Assembly (NCBI GenBank): GCA_020205615.1
Contig: CM035170.1
Location: 7,310,311-7,374,310 of the forward strand
Length of the DNA stretch: 64,000 bases
Direction: 5' to 3'
Origin: Panax quinquefolius
Lineage: Eukaryota > Streptophyta > Magnoliopsida > Apiales > Araliaceae
Below are positions 11,834-35,498 of the stretch, piece after piece (within the stretch, counting starts at the first letter, position 1; each line of letters begins with the position of its first letter). The notes under the pieces are model-generated. The model was not told where the DNA came from. It did no database searches and saw only the letters and a program-made list of their open reading frames with translations. Made by a program: the position numbers and the translations under genes.

Positions 11834-14275
11834 TGTGACGCCCCCAAAAATAGGTATACATCACCCATCTTGGGTGCCGATACATCGTAGCATGTAATTC
11901 AAATCTGACTTAATAATACAATTATGGTAGTATGATACGACAAAACATAAACTGTGAGTTTGAATACAATTATTGTCTACTGTAGATTATACAAACTCAA
12001 AAGGAGTCCTCATTATAATTATTATCACACTATTTCACAAAATAGTGAGGGACTATTAATCTTATCCTCCTGACCATCACTCCGCTTCCCACTGCGTAAA
12101 AATTTATATTCTCATTTCAAAGAGAACAACGTGAAAGAAAGGATGAGCTCAACTAGCTCGAGAAGAAATATTATGACTAAGATAATGCGAGAATAAATTA
12201 TCATTAGCCTCCAACAATGTTAAACCGATAAAATCTGATAGACATCAAGTTTAAGCTGCATGAAAACAAATAATCCATTAAAAGAGTCAAGTAGAGAATA
12301 GAATCTACTATCTTTTATGATTTAAAAGTTTTTTATCACTTTTATCATTGAGACTCAAATTTCGATAAATAATCCACATCATTAAATCATCCCCGCACTA
12401 CGGTGCCAATGATATTCTTTAGTATCACGACCACGAATTATCCAATGCACTACGGGCCAAAAATAATCGTGTTTTCATCAACCATCTGATCATGCCATAA
12501 AACAATTCATCTTTGCTCCCTTGGTGAAGAGAATCCATAGCCATAATCATACTCAAAAATTGTCCATCAATGCACTACGGACGATGAGGACTTTTAATTT
12601 TCACATCATTTGTAACATTACTGGTTACGATTATCTTAGAATAATCCTCAATCGTATAATCATACCAAAGTCCATCTATGCACTACTGAAGCCATGAGAT
12701 GACTTTCAACGTAATATAAACATGAGGATATTGACAATGATATAAGAATTGATTAAACAAGTTCAAGAATTAATTTGTCCGAGGAACCAATAACGTCCAA
12801 ATTATCGACACGATCTTTTTTTGTGAGAGTAAAATTCAAGAATGCTTTCGGAAGAATATTTTCACGAAGAGATCTTTGGATGAAGCGCAAATATCGAGGA
12901 TATTCCACTAATTTCATGGAGCGTAGAAGTCAAAATTTTAATCAACTGAGTATAATCTACCGAATGGAATAACAAAAGATATCACCATGTGTGGTACTTC
13001 GCATGCGATTATTTCAATGAATAATAATAACGGAACGAGTCGGTGAAATTCACACCATTTGGATGTTCCAACAAAATAATAAATGATGGAACCAGTCCGG
13101 CAGATAGCATGCGGGATATTCCGGCGTAATAATAAAGACGGAATAATAAAAATGGAACCGGTCCCCAGCAGATAGCACATATGGGATATTCGGCGAGAAT
13201 AATAAAGGCGAATAATAGAAGAATGTCACCAAGTATAGGGTAGCTAGCAGCGTATCTGAGTTATTCCAATGAACAATAAAAAAAAATGGAATAACGAAGT
13301 TCTCTTCTTGAATCTGAAAAGAAATAATATTCCTTACCAGAAAATAATACTTGATATAAGAGTAGTGAAGTAGTAGAAAACTTTTCTTATCTCTCTATAG
13401 TTTCTCTTTCAGAGTTCAATTGAATTAAATAAGAAAATAATGAAGGAATGAGCTTTCTATTTATAGGAAAATGGAATGCGTAAGAATTAATCCATGAGCG
13501 GTCAGTATTGATTTACTTTAATCGACAATCCATATTTAAAGAAAAATCTTTTAAATAAAATATAATATATTCTATTTATATAAAAAAAATTTACTATACA
13601 AACTCTATCAAGCACTATGCGATATAAAATATAATATATTCTATTTTAGAATAACTTTAATAAAGTATTACATTTTATATAAAAATATTTTACTACTGAA
13701 ACATCTATCGTAATAGAATATAATATATTCTATTTATAGAATAACTTTTAATAAAGTATTACATTTTATATAAAAAGATGTTTCTATTTTATTACGTGAA
13801 TAAAACAAAACTTCTAAATCAACAATAATTGAATCAAATAATGTGAGAGATCTTATCACGGAACTATTGTAGCGATAATTGAACAAAACTGAGTGACTTC
13901 TCACATAAATATCAATAATCAATACCGCAGTGTCTTCTTGTCAACAACACGTGACATTATTTTTTTCTACCTGAAAGTAGTTCAAAGATGTCAATCGGTA
14001 AAACTTCCGCCGTTATTTTCAATAAAATATTTTTGTCTTTTTCTCAATTCGACAATAATTCCGTTGTGGGGTCCACCAATGATTGTGCCGTCGTACGAAT
14101 ATTTCCTGTTTAAAACGAATATTCTCCAACCAATCGAATATAATATGATAACTTGCATACTTTGCAAAATTTATAAATATTACCCACAACTATAACATTA
14201 TCTCAAATTCACACCATATAAAAAAAATTATTTCGAGAAAATTAATTCTTTATTCATAAAATTTGGGGTTTCACA
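11834..14275 (-). mobile_element. solo LTR of the gypsy family
   Basis: This single 2442-bp LTR runs from TGTGACGCCC to TTTCACA on the plus strand. It is flanked by the perfect 5-bp TSD ATTGT (11829-11833 and 14276-14280). It is diverged from the LTRs of elements A, B and D but colinear, including hairpin-like GCACTACGG units (about 12400-12700) and a TATA-like box at 13457. Unequal recombination between two LTRs normally leaves this structure. No gag-pol is present. Confidence 0.92.
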
Positions 14276-14280
14276 ATTGT

Positions 14281-14629
14281 TGTATTTTTTGTGCAGTAAA
14301 TTTCAAAAATATATCTTAGTAATTAATTTTGGTGTTTTTGTAAGAGCTATTCCAAATAATGTTTCATCAATAAATTTTCAAAAAAAAAATTCCTATTTAT
14401 TGACAACTATAATTGAGTTTCCTGTTAGTTAATGTGAGTTTTTAAGTTTTCTTTTTGTAAGACTTTCAAGTTTTCAGGGGCATGTTTATTTTGTGTTTTT
14501 AACTAATTCAAGGATAATAGATATTTAAAACTTCATGAGAAATAAATGTTTTGTTCATATGAATAAATTTTTCCTTATAATTATGTTATTATTTGATTTA
14601 CAGTTAAAAAACTTGCAAAAAATTGAGTA
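14281..14629. other. AT-rich spacer, nothing recognised
   Basis: Low-complexity AT-rich sequence between the solo LTR and the next hAT-type element. No open frame, RNA gene or repeat structure is evident. Confidence 0.5.
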
Positions 14630-14637
14630 AATGTTAT

Positions 14638-15133
14638 CAGGGGTGGATATAGAAATTTTGCCCAACAGGAGGGGTTTTAATTAATTATTTTGTTTTAAAT
14701 TAAATAAAAAATTGAACTAATCATAATATTAAGTAATTATAATAAATATTCATAATTCAAACTAAAAAAAGAATTTCAAATAAAAATAATTTAGATACAA
14801 TTTAGAAACTTATTTCGGTTATTTGTCATAGTTCAATTTGAATGATTTTCCAAATATTCAAAGTCTCAAACCAAATTTTATTTCTATATTCAAACAAAAC
14901 CATGAATTAATTTCAAAGTATAAACTAATTTTAGTATCTTTTTATAGGTTTCAAATAAGTTTTACTTGTATTTAGAATTAGTTTATGATTTTTTTTGCCC
15001 CTCTAAATTTAACTCTTCCATTAATTTATCCTCTTAAATTTATTAATTTATATATTTGTCTTACCCTTATATTTATATAAAAAAATTCCAACAGGGCCAC
15101 TGTCTATATTGCCCCTTACTAGATCCGTCACTG
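14638..15133. mobile_element. hAT-type MITE
   Basis: The left end is CAGGGGTGGATATAG and the right end, reversed, is CAGTGACGGATCTAG. Flanking 8-mers AATGTTAT (14630-14637) and AATATTAT (15134-15141) match at 7 of 8 positions. The interior is AT-rich and non-coding. A related end, CAGTGACGGATTTCG, occurs alone at 20459. Confidence 0.78.
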
Positions 15134-15141
15134 AATATTAT

Positions 15142-15849
15142 AAACAGATACTTTGTTAAAAAACATAAAATAAAATAGTGAATATTGTTTCCTGTGGGCT
15201 TCCTTGTATAGGGTCTATCTTATATTCTCTCTCCCCACGACCACGAGTCTAATGAAACTATTATTAATAGTTAATTATTTTTTAAAAATATGAGATATGA
15301 ATTATGATATATATCGTGAAAATTTACGTTGATTATTTGATTGTTAATTACATGTAAAGTTGTGAAATGAATTAAAAAAGTTCAAATTTGATTAATACTC
15401 GCTCGATTAAAAATTGAATTCAAACTATGCTCCAAATATAAACTATTTAAATATGTGCAAATTTTAAAATTTTATATATTACTTTGTCTTTTTAAATTAT
15501 ATTTTTTTATTAATATTCGGATTATATTCGTTCAAAAAGTTTAAATCGTTCGGAGTCGATTCGAAATCGTGCTGACTAGATAGTCAAACGAATCTCAATC
15601 AAATTTTATTTTAAATTTGACAAATTTTATAAATCAAATTTAAATAACTCAATAGTCAGTTAGACTCTATTCTTTTATAATTTTAACATGAATAAATATT
15701 AACAACAATTTTTAAAATAAAAAAATATATATATATATATAATTATTATTTTTATTAATTTTATATATTAATAAATTTCACAATTATGAGTCGATCATAA
15801 ATTTATCATGACTCTTATTTTAATTCATTTCCCGTATATTCTTTCCTTC
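15142..15849. other. AT-rich upstream region of the zinc-finger gene
   Basis: No gene or clear repeat. The stretch includes a short AT microsatellite (15725-15740) and presumably the distal promoter of the downstream plus-strand gene. Confidence 0.45.
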
Positions 15850-15854
15850 ATCGC

Positions 15855-15861
15855 TATATAA
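15855..15861 (+). promoter_or_regulatory. TATA box of the zinc-finger/SERF-like gene
   Basis: TATATAA sits 89 bp upstream of the start codon. Transcription would begin about 30 bp downstream, leaving a 5' leader of about 60 bases. Inference from position and sequence only. Confidence 0.5.
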
Positions 15862-15949
15862 CGATATATATACAAAAGAGAAAGCCCCAGAAGGCAGAAA
15901 ATCAAAGAAAAGCTAGGGTTTCTGAATCCTCGAAGCAGCAACAGCAGCC

Positions 15950-17488
15950 ATGGGGGGAGGCAACGGCCAGAAGGCGAAGATGGCTCGAGAGAAGAACCTG
16001 GAGAAAAATAGGGCCTCCAAAGGTATAATTTTATTCTATTTTTCTCTCTCCCTTAAGGCACAATTTTATCCTCATTTCTTCTTGTAGTCAATCGATCTAT
16101 TTAGCTGGATTATGATGATTTTTAATCAGATTTGATCCGATCTATATGCAGGAAGTCAGCTTGAAACCAACAAGAAAGCCATGTCAATTCAGGTTGGTTG
16201 GATTTTTAAGTTTTTTTTCTATATATAATTAATTTGATATCTTTTTTTTAAAATAATTATGATCTGTGAAGTATAAGCATATTTTTTTAGATTATCATCT
16301 GATTTCAACTTGTTAGATTTTATAACTATGAAATTCACAATTTATATTCTCCATTACATTTGCAACTAGTTACTTGTCAGCTTGTGGTATAATGTAAGAT
16401 AACAAAGGCTTGGAGTGACTTGAATTACCTAATATAATGTTTTCTAACAGTATTTATAGTAATTCTGAACATTTAGAAAGAGTATTTAACGAAGTTGAAA
16501 AATCTGATCAATTCTCCTAACATATTGATTTGACACTGTTATTCTAGAGTTCATGAGGCTTACACATGTAGCAGTTTGTGTTTTTCTTCCTACTTTATAC
16601 TCGTCTCTTCCACCAAAGAGTCCCATTTCAAAATTTGCAGAAAGGATTTTTTTTTCCCATGTTTATCCCTAAATACAATGATTATTTAGCTTATTTGTGG
16701 AGACATGGTAATGAAATGGTGTTGTTATAACATTATTCCATTTTATACTATCATCCATATTAATAAAAAGATACTCTTTTCGTGGAACAAACTTTTTTTT
16801 AATATTTTGGACTCTTTCTGATCGATAATCCTAAGTTGAAGTACAAAATGATAAACTGGCCATCGTAATTTAAATGATGTGTTTTGGAATTCTTCATGCC
16901 ATTCCAATTTCGATAAGAGTTATACTGATGCCTGATGGTGTTTTGGTTATTCAACCACAATTCTTTGTTTAGTCGGATATGTTATTGTTTTTATATTTTT
17001 CACTTGTTCAATTTGAAGGGGGAAATAAATCAAGTACACAAGAATTTTAACTTCCTCTATTGCTCTACATTCAGGCGTCTTATTTACCTAATTAGATTTC
17101 AAAAATTATAAAGAAAAATGTTAGCTGATGATGGCAAGATCATTTTCCAGTGTGGAATTACAAAATGAGTTACCTCATTCTACTAAATATATAGCTACTT
17201 GGATGCATGTCATTGAATTATAGAATGTGAAATAGTGAAACTTGCTGTTCAGTTTGCTGTTAATAAATGGCAACTTTTGCTACCATAAAACAATTTTATC
17301 TGATATAAGCAATAATGACATTTTCCTCTAGTTGCTGCTTTCTCATCCGTGTTCGGTGTTTATTGCAGTGCAAGGTGTGCATGCAGACATTCATATGCAC
17401 CACTTCCGAAGTGAAGTGCAGGGAGCATGCCGAAGCAAAGCACCCCAAATCGGACGTTGAAACATGTTTTCCTCATCTTAAGAAATGA
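15950..17488 (+). CDS. small C2H2 zinc-finger / SERF-like protein (At2g23090-like)
   Basis: Three exons: 15950-16022, 16152-16192 and 17369-17488, all with GT..AG borders and compatible phases, giving 77 aa. The N-terminal half is basic and glycine-rich (MGGGNGQKAKMAREKNLEKN), resembling the 4F5/SERF motif. The C-terminal half has CKVCMQTF followed by H57 and H63, fitting one C2H2-type zinc-binding finger. It resembles the plant family of Arabidopsis At2g23090, whose role is not well established; RNA or protein binding is only a guess. The start is the first ATG after a purine-rich leader (cagcagccATGG). Intron 2 is long (1176 bp). Possible poly(A) signals AATAAA lie near 17738. The gene converges on the CK2 alpha gene. 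Confidence 0.9.
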
Positions 17489-18970
17489 TGGGAAGCTGGG
17501 GATCAACTTTAAGGATGGGTTTCAACTTTGTCTTAAATTTGTGTATGTGATTAAGTTTGAAGCTTTTCCAGTGTGTTACTGGAGTGATGTTCCAACTGTT
17601 GCTACTTGCCTTAAATGTGTTTGTGGAATATGTCTATAATATCTTTTCTTTCATCAACTCTAATACTACTGTTTTTACTGTGTTTAGTTTTGTGTGCTGT
17701 TCTAAAATCATGGCTCATTCTATATAGTTCCATTAAGAATAAATAAAAAGAGGTAGATAACTGGGATTGGCTGATCATTTTCAAGAAATCAGGCTCATTA
17801 TTTTCAAGAAACCAGGTCTTTCCATCTTCCCAAATAAAGAAGCTAATTAAGTGCAAGTCTTCTCTTATTTCTACTCCAATTGTCCTTTCTCCTTTTTTTT
17901 AATAGTTATTGAGGTGTCATTTGAATTTGTTGAAGAGGAATAGAGGGTTTTTCCTGAAGAAATCTTCTCAAATTACTTTTGTTTCAATTTCCATTTCTGT
18001 CAAATTATTAAATCATTTGAACTTTTGCTTGATGATAATATGGAATTGTTAAAAGATTTTTGGAGGGATCATGAAAATGATAAGACGGAGAGAAAATTTG
18101 TAAGCCTAATAAAAATGGCTTTCTAACTATTAGACATGGCAAAATATAGATTTGGTTTACATAAAATGGTTATGGGTCCAAATTTGAACTAAAATCATAT
18201 TATCCATTTTTAATATGATTTGTATGGGTTGAACCCAAATGATTATAGTTTTAATACAAGTCAACCCATATTTTATTTTATTTGAGATTTATGTACTCTT
18301 TCCAATTCTCATCTTCCTTTAATTAATTATCTCTAAAATAGATTAATAAAACATTGATAATAATATGCTAAATATTATATTAGATTAACTAAATATTAAT
18401 TTTTTTGGAGTGTGTACATAATTAGTAAATATTATTTTTAAGAGAATTTAATTACCCTAAATAAAATGTTGATGAAGTGATGTCTATAGTGAAAGTATAT
18501 ATAATGAATTCACAAGTGTGCTGTATCTACACAAATAGATCAAAGTTTTCATATTTCAAAATCAGTATTATAGAATTTGGATCAAAACTAGTTAAACTAA
18601 TTCCAACCCATATTTGTAATTAATAATATAGATCCAGAACTAAACAATCGAAATAATTTTAGTTAACTATATAATTTTCAACCTAAATTGTCAGGTCAGG
18701 TCTACTAGCTTATTAGAGACTCCTGAAAGTTAAATCAAGTTCTTTCAACTAAAGAAACATGGTAAATTTATACCTTGCCTGGTTCCCTTCTTAAAAAGTA
18801 AGGGTTTCAAGGCTAAAAGGTTTCTTAAGGAACAGCATTTCATCCGGGATATTTGGGATCTAAAGAACAGAAAATAGCAAATGCAAATGCTTTTTGTTAT
18901 CATCTACTCCTACATAATACCACATATCCACTTCGGAATCCGCAAAATTAAATAAAAGGGTAAATTCCAT
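17489..18970. other. 3' region between convergent genes
   Basis: This holds the 3' UTR of the zinc-finger gene (to about 17760), AT-rich spacer, and the probable end of the CK2 alpha 3' UTR near 18970. A region around 18130-18700 has weak terminal similarity (gacatggcaaa / ttgtcaggtc reversed), but no TSD was found. No other gene was recognised. Confidence 0.45.
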
Positions 18971-19328
18971 CTATTATTTTTGCAAACAAACAGCGTGCAA
19001 ATTCATTATAGTATATTGCTGTTTTAGAAGGTGTCTCACCGTTTGTTCTTGGTCGAGGAAAAGCCTGTTATGCATAAATACATAGTAGATGCATTGCAGA
19101 TTTCCACTTTCAGTAACAGAGTGAAAGGAACACTTTTGACAGTCTGCATTCAGAGAAGTCGTACCATAAGTGTATGAATATACAATCTCGAGGAAAGAAG
19201 AGGCAGTAAAGGATGCCATCAATTCATAGAATCTAATTCCCCAAACTGGCTTTAACAAATGGTAATCATGCAGGATAAGTCAAGATGCAGTTCACAGCTA
19301 CATATATGGACACCAAGAGAGCTCAAGG
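18970..19328 (-). other. probable 3' UTR of CK2 alpha
   Basis: Non-repetitive sequence of mixed composition directly follows the stop codon on the minus strand and ends in an AT-rich stretch near 18970. It contains an open frame of 94 codons (19258-18974) with no recognisable domain, which I read as chance within the UTR. Confidence 0.45.
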
Positions 19329-30665
<11,337 letters not shown>

Positions 30666-30805
30666 GATATGATGATGCCAAACCACCAAATTTTCAGTTC
30701 ACTTTGTATCGGGAAAAAAAATCGTCTGTTTTTATATGTATCGCTCGACGATCGACTGTTACCGCTATTAGTTTGGGCTCTTAGTCTGAATTGTTTGTAT
30801 TTTCT

Positions 30806-30845
30806 TGGGCCTGGATCTGGACCTGGATCTGGGCCTGGACATGGA
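30806..30845. repeat. short GGCCTGGATCT tandem repeat upstream of CK2 alpha
   Basis: About three imperfect 12-bp units (ggcctggatctg, gacctggatctg, ggcctggacatg) lie about 140-180 bp upstream of the kinase start codon, in its probable 5' UTR or promoter. Open frames over it on both strands are proline/glycine runs without support. Confidence 0.6.
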
Positions 30846-31527
30846 CCGACAATGTATTCTTGTCCAATGTTACTACCTGATTTATTGTGTGCTTGTTTGT
30901 CATTAAGCAACAAGGGCTTAGTTAGCGCGTTTACTCTGATTGAGTTTTAAAATTGATGAAAAAGCAACAAAAAAATAAGGGCCGAAAATCTAAGTTTTTT
31001 ATTTAATTATAATATTATTTATTTTTTTAATATGAAAAAATATATAAATAGATGAACATTTTGGCTACTTTTTTTTGCCTAATTTTCTGTTTAAAAATAA
31101 ATGGAAAAAAAAATAACAAAAGCAAATCTTTTATAACCCGTCATACTCTTTATGTTATAACACAAAATTTTAAGGATAAATTAGTAATTTTAATGTATAA
31201 CTTAAGTTTTCCTCTATTTTTATAAACTCACCAACAACATAAAACAAACAAGAATAACTCCAAAAACATAATATGAGACTAAGAATTTAAATAATAATTT
31301 TTGTCGTTAAACACCAAAAATTAAACTATCAACATACTCAATCACTCTAATTAGAACAACTCCATTAATAATTTAATTTAAAATTTTAAATATTTATATC
31401 ACTTATCCAAAACATGTGCTAATTAAACTAAATTAATTTTTTATATAAATTACCAACAATTTGAATGAGATAGTCTTAATTACAAATAAAACCATAATTA
31501 AAATATATTGTATTAAAAGGATAATTA

Positions 31528-31563
<36 letters not shown>

Positions 31564-32272
31564 GGAATTAAAACTTGATAACATATAAGAGTAATATGTC
31601 ACTTTATAAGGAGATGAGCTTTATTACGGTTATCTGGGAGGGTGTTAGTGTATTTTACCCAATAAACAAATTTCATGCACAAGAGAAGAATCTTACAAAA
31701 TAAATAAATAATAATAATAATTTGTAAAAAGTCCTCCCAAAATCTATTAGCTATGGTCCTTGCCTATGGGACTTTTTTAGTTTCAATATCTGCAATGAAT
31801 GAGAGACCTTAATTATTTTGACTATTTCGTTAGCATTTCTCCTAATATGATGAAAACGAAAATAAATGTGTTTCCAATCTAACAACTTACTAATAATCTA
31901 GTAAACATTTGCTGATAGGAAAATGATATTTACACATCATATTTTGATATTTCCACACGTAGAGCCCACATATTTGTTGACGCGTCAAATTTTTATTAGC
32001 TAATGTGATCATACCACGTATAAATATCAAAAAGTGATGTAAAAATATCAATTTTCAAGATAGTAGAACAGTACGCATCTAGAATACTGAACCTATTTGC
32101 ATCAACATAACAAGCTACAACAATGTCAAGTTCCTTATTCAAATTCATTCGTTCCGAACTGCTGTATAGTGTAGAGAATGAAGCGGAAGGATACTAATAA
32201 ATGGTGATGACGCTGTAGGTTCATGCTTGAAGTTGAACTGAAGATCCGGATCTTTGATTAACTTCCTTCCGA
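30846..32272. other. intergenic region between CK2 alpha and TAF4
   Basis: AT-rich spacer with an AT microsatellite at 31530-31560. An inverted-repeat element may lie at about 31921-32060: arms tgatatttacacatca and, reversed, tgatatttttacatcac. It should contain the CK2 alpha promoter at its left end and the TAF4 3' UTR at its right end. No gene was recognised. Confidence 0.5.
31921..32060. repeat. probable foldback MITE
   Basis: The arms AAATGATATTTACACATCA and its reversed partner ATTGATATTTTTACATCAC pair over about 40 bp, including a second match gatatttccacacgt / gatatttatacgtgg. A clear TSD was not found, so the class is unassigned. Confidence 0.5.
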
Positions 32273-35200
32273 TTAGTCAGATACAGCATCACTACGCACT
32301 TTATCATACAAGCGATATATTAATGTAGACTTTGATGTCTGAGGTTCCCTTTCTAGGACAGCGATGACGTCTTTGATGGAGACATTGCGGGGCACCCCCA
32401 TTTGAGACATGCTGACTTGCGTCCTCCCAAATTTTCTTATTGCTCCTACAAGCACAAGTTGGGTTAAGGATGATCATCCAGGAGAAGCACAAATTAACAA
32501 TTTCCAGTGATATTTGTTTACATATGTCCACCAGCATGCATTTTACATATAGTAAAGAAGCCAAATATCTATAGCTCATCTTGAAAATTAGATTATTTTC
32601 TTATTTGATATTTTCCACTTTCAAAATCCTTATTTGGTAAAATCACTTGTACTTTTCCTTGAGTTACAAATCGATAATCTTATAATTGTTCATGCCTTCA
32701 TTTCTGAACAAGGGCCAATTCTGTGGATTGATCCTCTACCCTTGTTCTAACTTCCAATTGTGTTGATTGAACCAATACCCCAGCTCTAAGGGACCAGATG
32801 TCAAAGTGAAGATTTCATAGTAGAAAAATAGGACGTCATGTATCCAAAATTGGATCCAGTGTCATGCAGTCTTCCAATTTTTTATGAAAACACTCACGAA
32901 AGATGTAAAAATGATTCATAATCGTGTTTTGGAATCAATTTTAGAGCACTTGTTTGTGAATTGTAATAGTTACCTGAAAACGCATCAAATTGCATTTTGG
33001 TATGAACGTTTCAAAATATGGTACACTTCTGTTCCAAACCATCAAATGTGGCAATTCGAAATTTTTTCACCCTATCTACTTAACCTTCTATTGCACATAC
33101 ATTTACAACTTTATTTTATAATTTACAAATAAGGAGCATCCTCTTATATAGTCATTGGGTTGTACAAACAATCAGGGTTATCAAGTCATCGACTGGACGA
33201 CGACTAGGCGTCAAGTCGGTACGAAGTAACAAGTCGTCTGGGCCACTTGGTGGGAGAGGCCAAAGGCGAGCGCCCAGACAACGAGTTGGACGACTAGGAC
33301 GACTGGTCGTAGCGGGTGTGGTCCGACCAAAGCTAAACAGGGTAAAAAAAGACTAAAGTTCGACTAAAGTACTGAACCTAATCTATCGATCCCAACTTCG
33401 AAATAGCAGAGAGGGAGAAACAAAACCTGCTAATCGATCTATCAAGCCCAACTACGAGACTCCGACGACTCAGACGGCGACGACTTGACGATATATAGGT
33501 ATGCTCATCTTCTTCTCATCATCTTCTTCTCGTCTTCTCGTTTTCTTCAGTTCTTCTCGTCTGATTTGGCTCTGATTTAACGATATACAGAGTGGTTACT
33601 GGACTTTGTGGTTCTCCTCTTCCGAGAAGATAATCGCTGCGACAACGACGGTGGTAATTTTTACTTGTTGTAACCCACTACCAAACTAGTTGTTTACTAC
33701 TAAATGGTACTCCCTCCGTCCCTATTTAAATGACGTTTTAGAGATGGACACAAGAATTAAGATAATGATTGAAAAACATTAAATATAGTACTCAATTGTC
33801 TATAATACCCTTAAATCATTAATTTATCATAACACAAGAGTTTAAAGTACCAAAAAAATAGGTAGAGTAATGAGGGGTAATTTTGAAAAAATTATCATTA
33901 ATTCTCCTAGATTTGAACAAACGTCAATTAATTAGGGACAAATAAAAAACTCTAAAACGTCATTTAAATAAGGACGGAGGGAGTAGTAAGTATAATAAAT
34001 TATGTATACAAGAAATTACATCACATAATTTATATTAATAGTATATTATATACATGATGAATTAATATTAATATTATATCAGTAATTCAGTTAAGTAGCA
34101 TAATAAATTAGTATTATATTTTTTTGCTATGTATTCTGCTTTATTATAATAGTATAATATAACATCTTACTTATATTAAAATATATTTAATTTATTATTC
34201 ATAAAATTAAATATTATTTAATATAATCAATAATAATTTTAACTTGTAATTTTAAAATTTTAACAAGTAATTTAATTTTTTTTATTTTACTATTGAAGTT
34301 AAATTTATCTATTGATCTAATGTGTATTTTCGCTTTTAGTATATGTTTTAGTTTATAACTTGTTCTGTAATATTAATTGTATATACTTTGTATATATAAT
34401 ATACTTGACTAATTTTTTATGTTTAGTCATTAGTGTATCTGTGAATTTGAAATATATATATGTATATACATATATATGTGTGTATATTTTATGAATAAAA
34501 TTCACGTTGTAAATAATCTATCGCTTTATGGACGACTAGTTGACTAGTCGCATAATCAGCCGGCCACCGACTTGCCTCGACTTAACGTCTTAACAACTAT
34601 GCAAACAATGACTAATATCAAACCTAATAGAAGGTAAAAAAAGAGTATCTAGAATCATCCTCTTAAATATGTAAGATATTTACAAAGTATAATAATCACA
34701 TTAATAAAGTTAGAACAGTCTTTTAGAAACCTTAATATGTAAATTAAGTTATTAGGAAATGTGAACTAGTGTAGCCAAATGAGTGCCTTGTGGGTGTCAT
34801 GTAAGCAATGACATGGCGTACTCTTGTTGAAAATGTGTTTGTTGTGACACTATGCTTAAAAACAACTCAACCAGTTTTAACTATATCTCAAAAAAAATTT
34901 ACTATATTTTTTAAAAAAACTATTCTTAGTTTATCAGAAAAAACATAATTCGTACTAATTAAGTGATTTGAAGGAACCTATGCTTACCACAAAAAATGAC
35001 ATTTTCCATTCTTGATTTCGTTCATATACCACATCGAACCTCGATCTAGATAACAAAAGACTAGAGTTCTAGAATGGAGTATACGGTGGGAGCTACAAGA
35101 GTTATGTATACTTGGAAGTGGAGGTGGCAAATTGAAAATCAACAAGGTAACTCACTTATCCTAGCAGGTCGTAATTGGCTAGGTTAAATGGGTAACAATA

Positions 35201-35444
35201 AAACTAGTAATTACAACGATAAACCCGTGGGTTACAATTAAGTCTTAAGTCTAAGCAAAGGGTTGTTGTGTTTCTCTCACCTACCTCCAACGCAAATCCT
35301 TTCAACATTTGTAATTCATTGAAACTTCAAACCAGAAAAAATAAAATACTAATAGGCTTTGTTTCCAGATTAATATAAGCAAAGGCATCAATCAAGATAC
35401 ATATATATTTACTATTTACTTCTGTGTGCGTGCACGTGTATGTA

Positions 35445-35498
<54 letters not shown>

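Noticed and set aside
18130..18720. Possible hAT-type element between the convergent genes
   Set aside because: Terminal similarity is weak and no TSD could be matched.
18974..19258. 94-codon open frame on the minus strand downstream of CK2 alpha
   Set aside because: It lies in the probable 3' UTR, shows no domain, and has no start context or splice partner.
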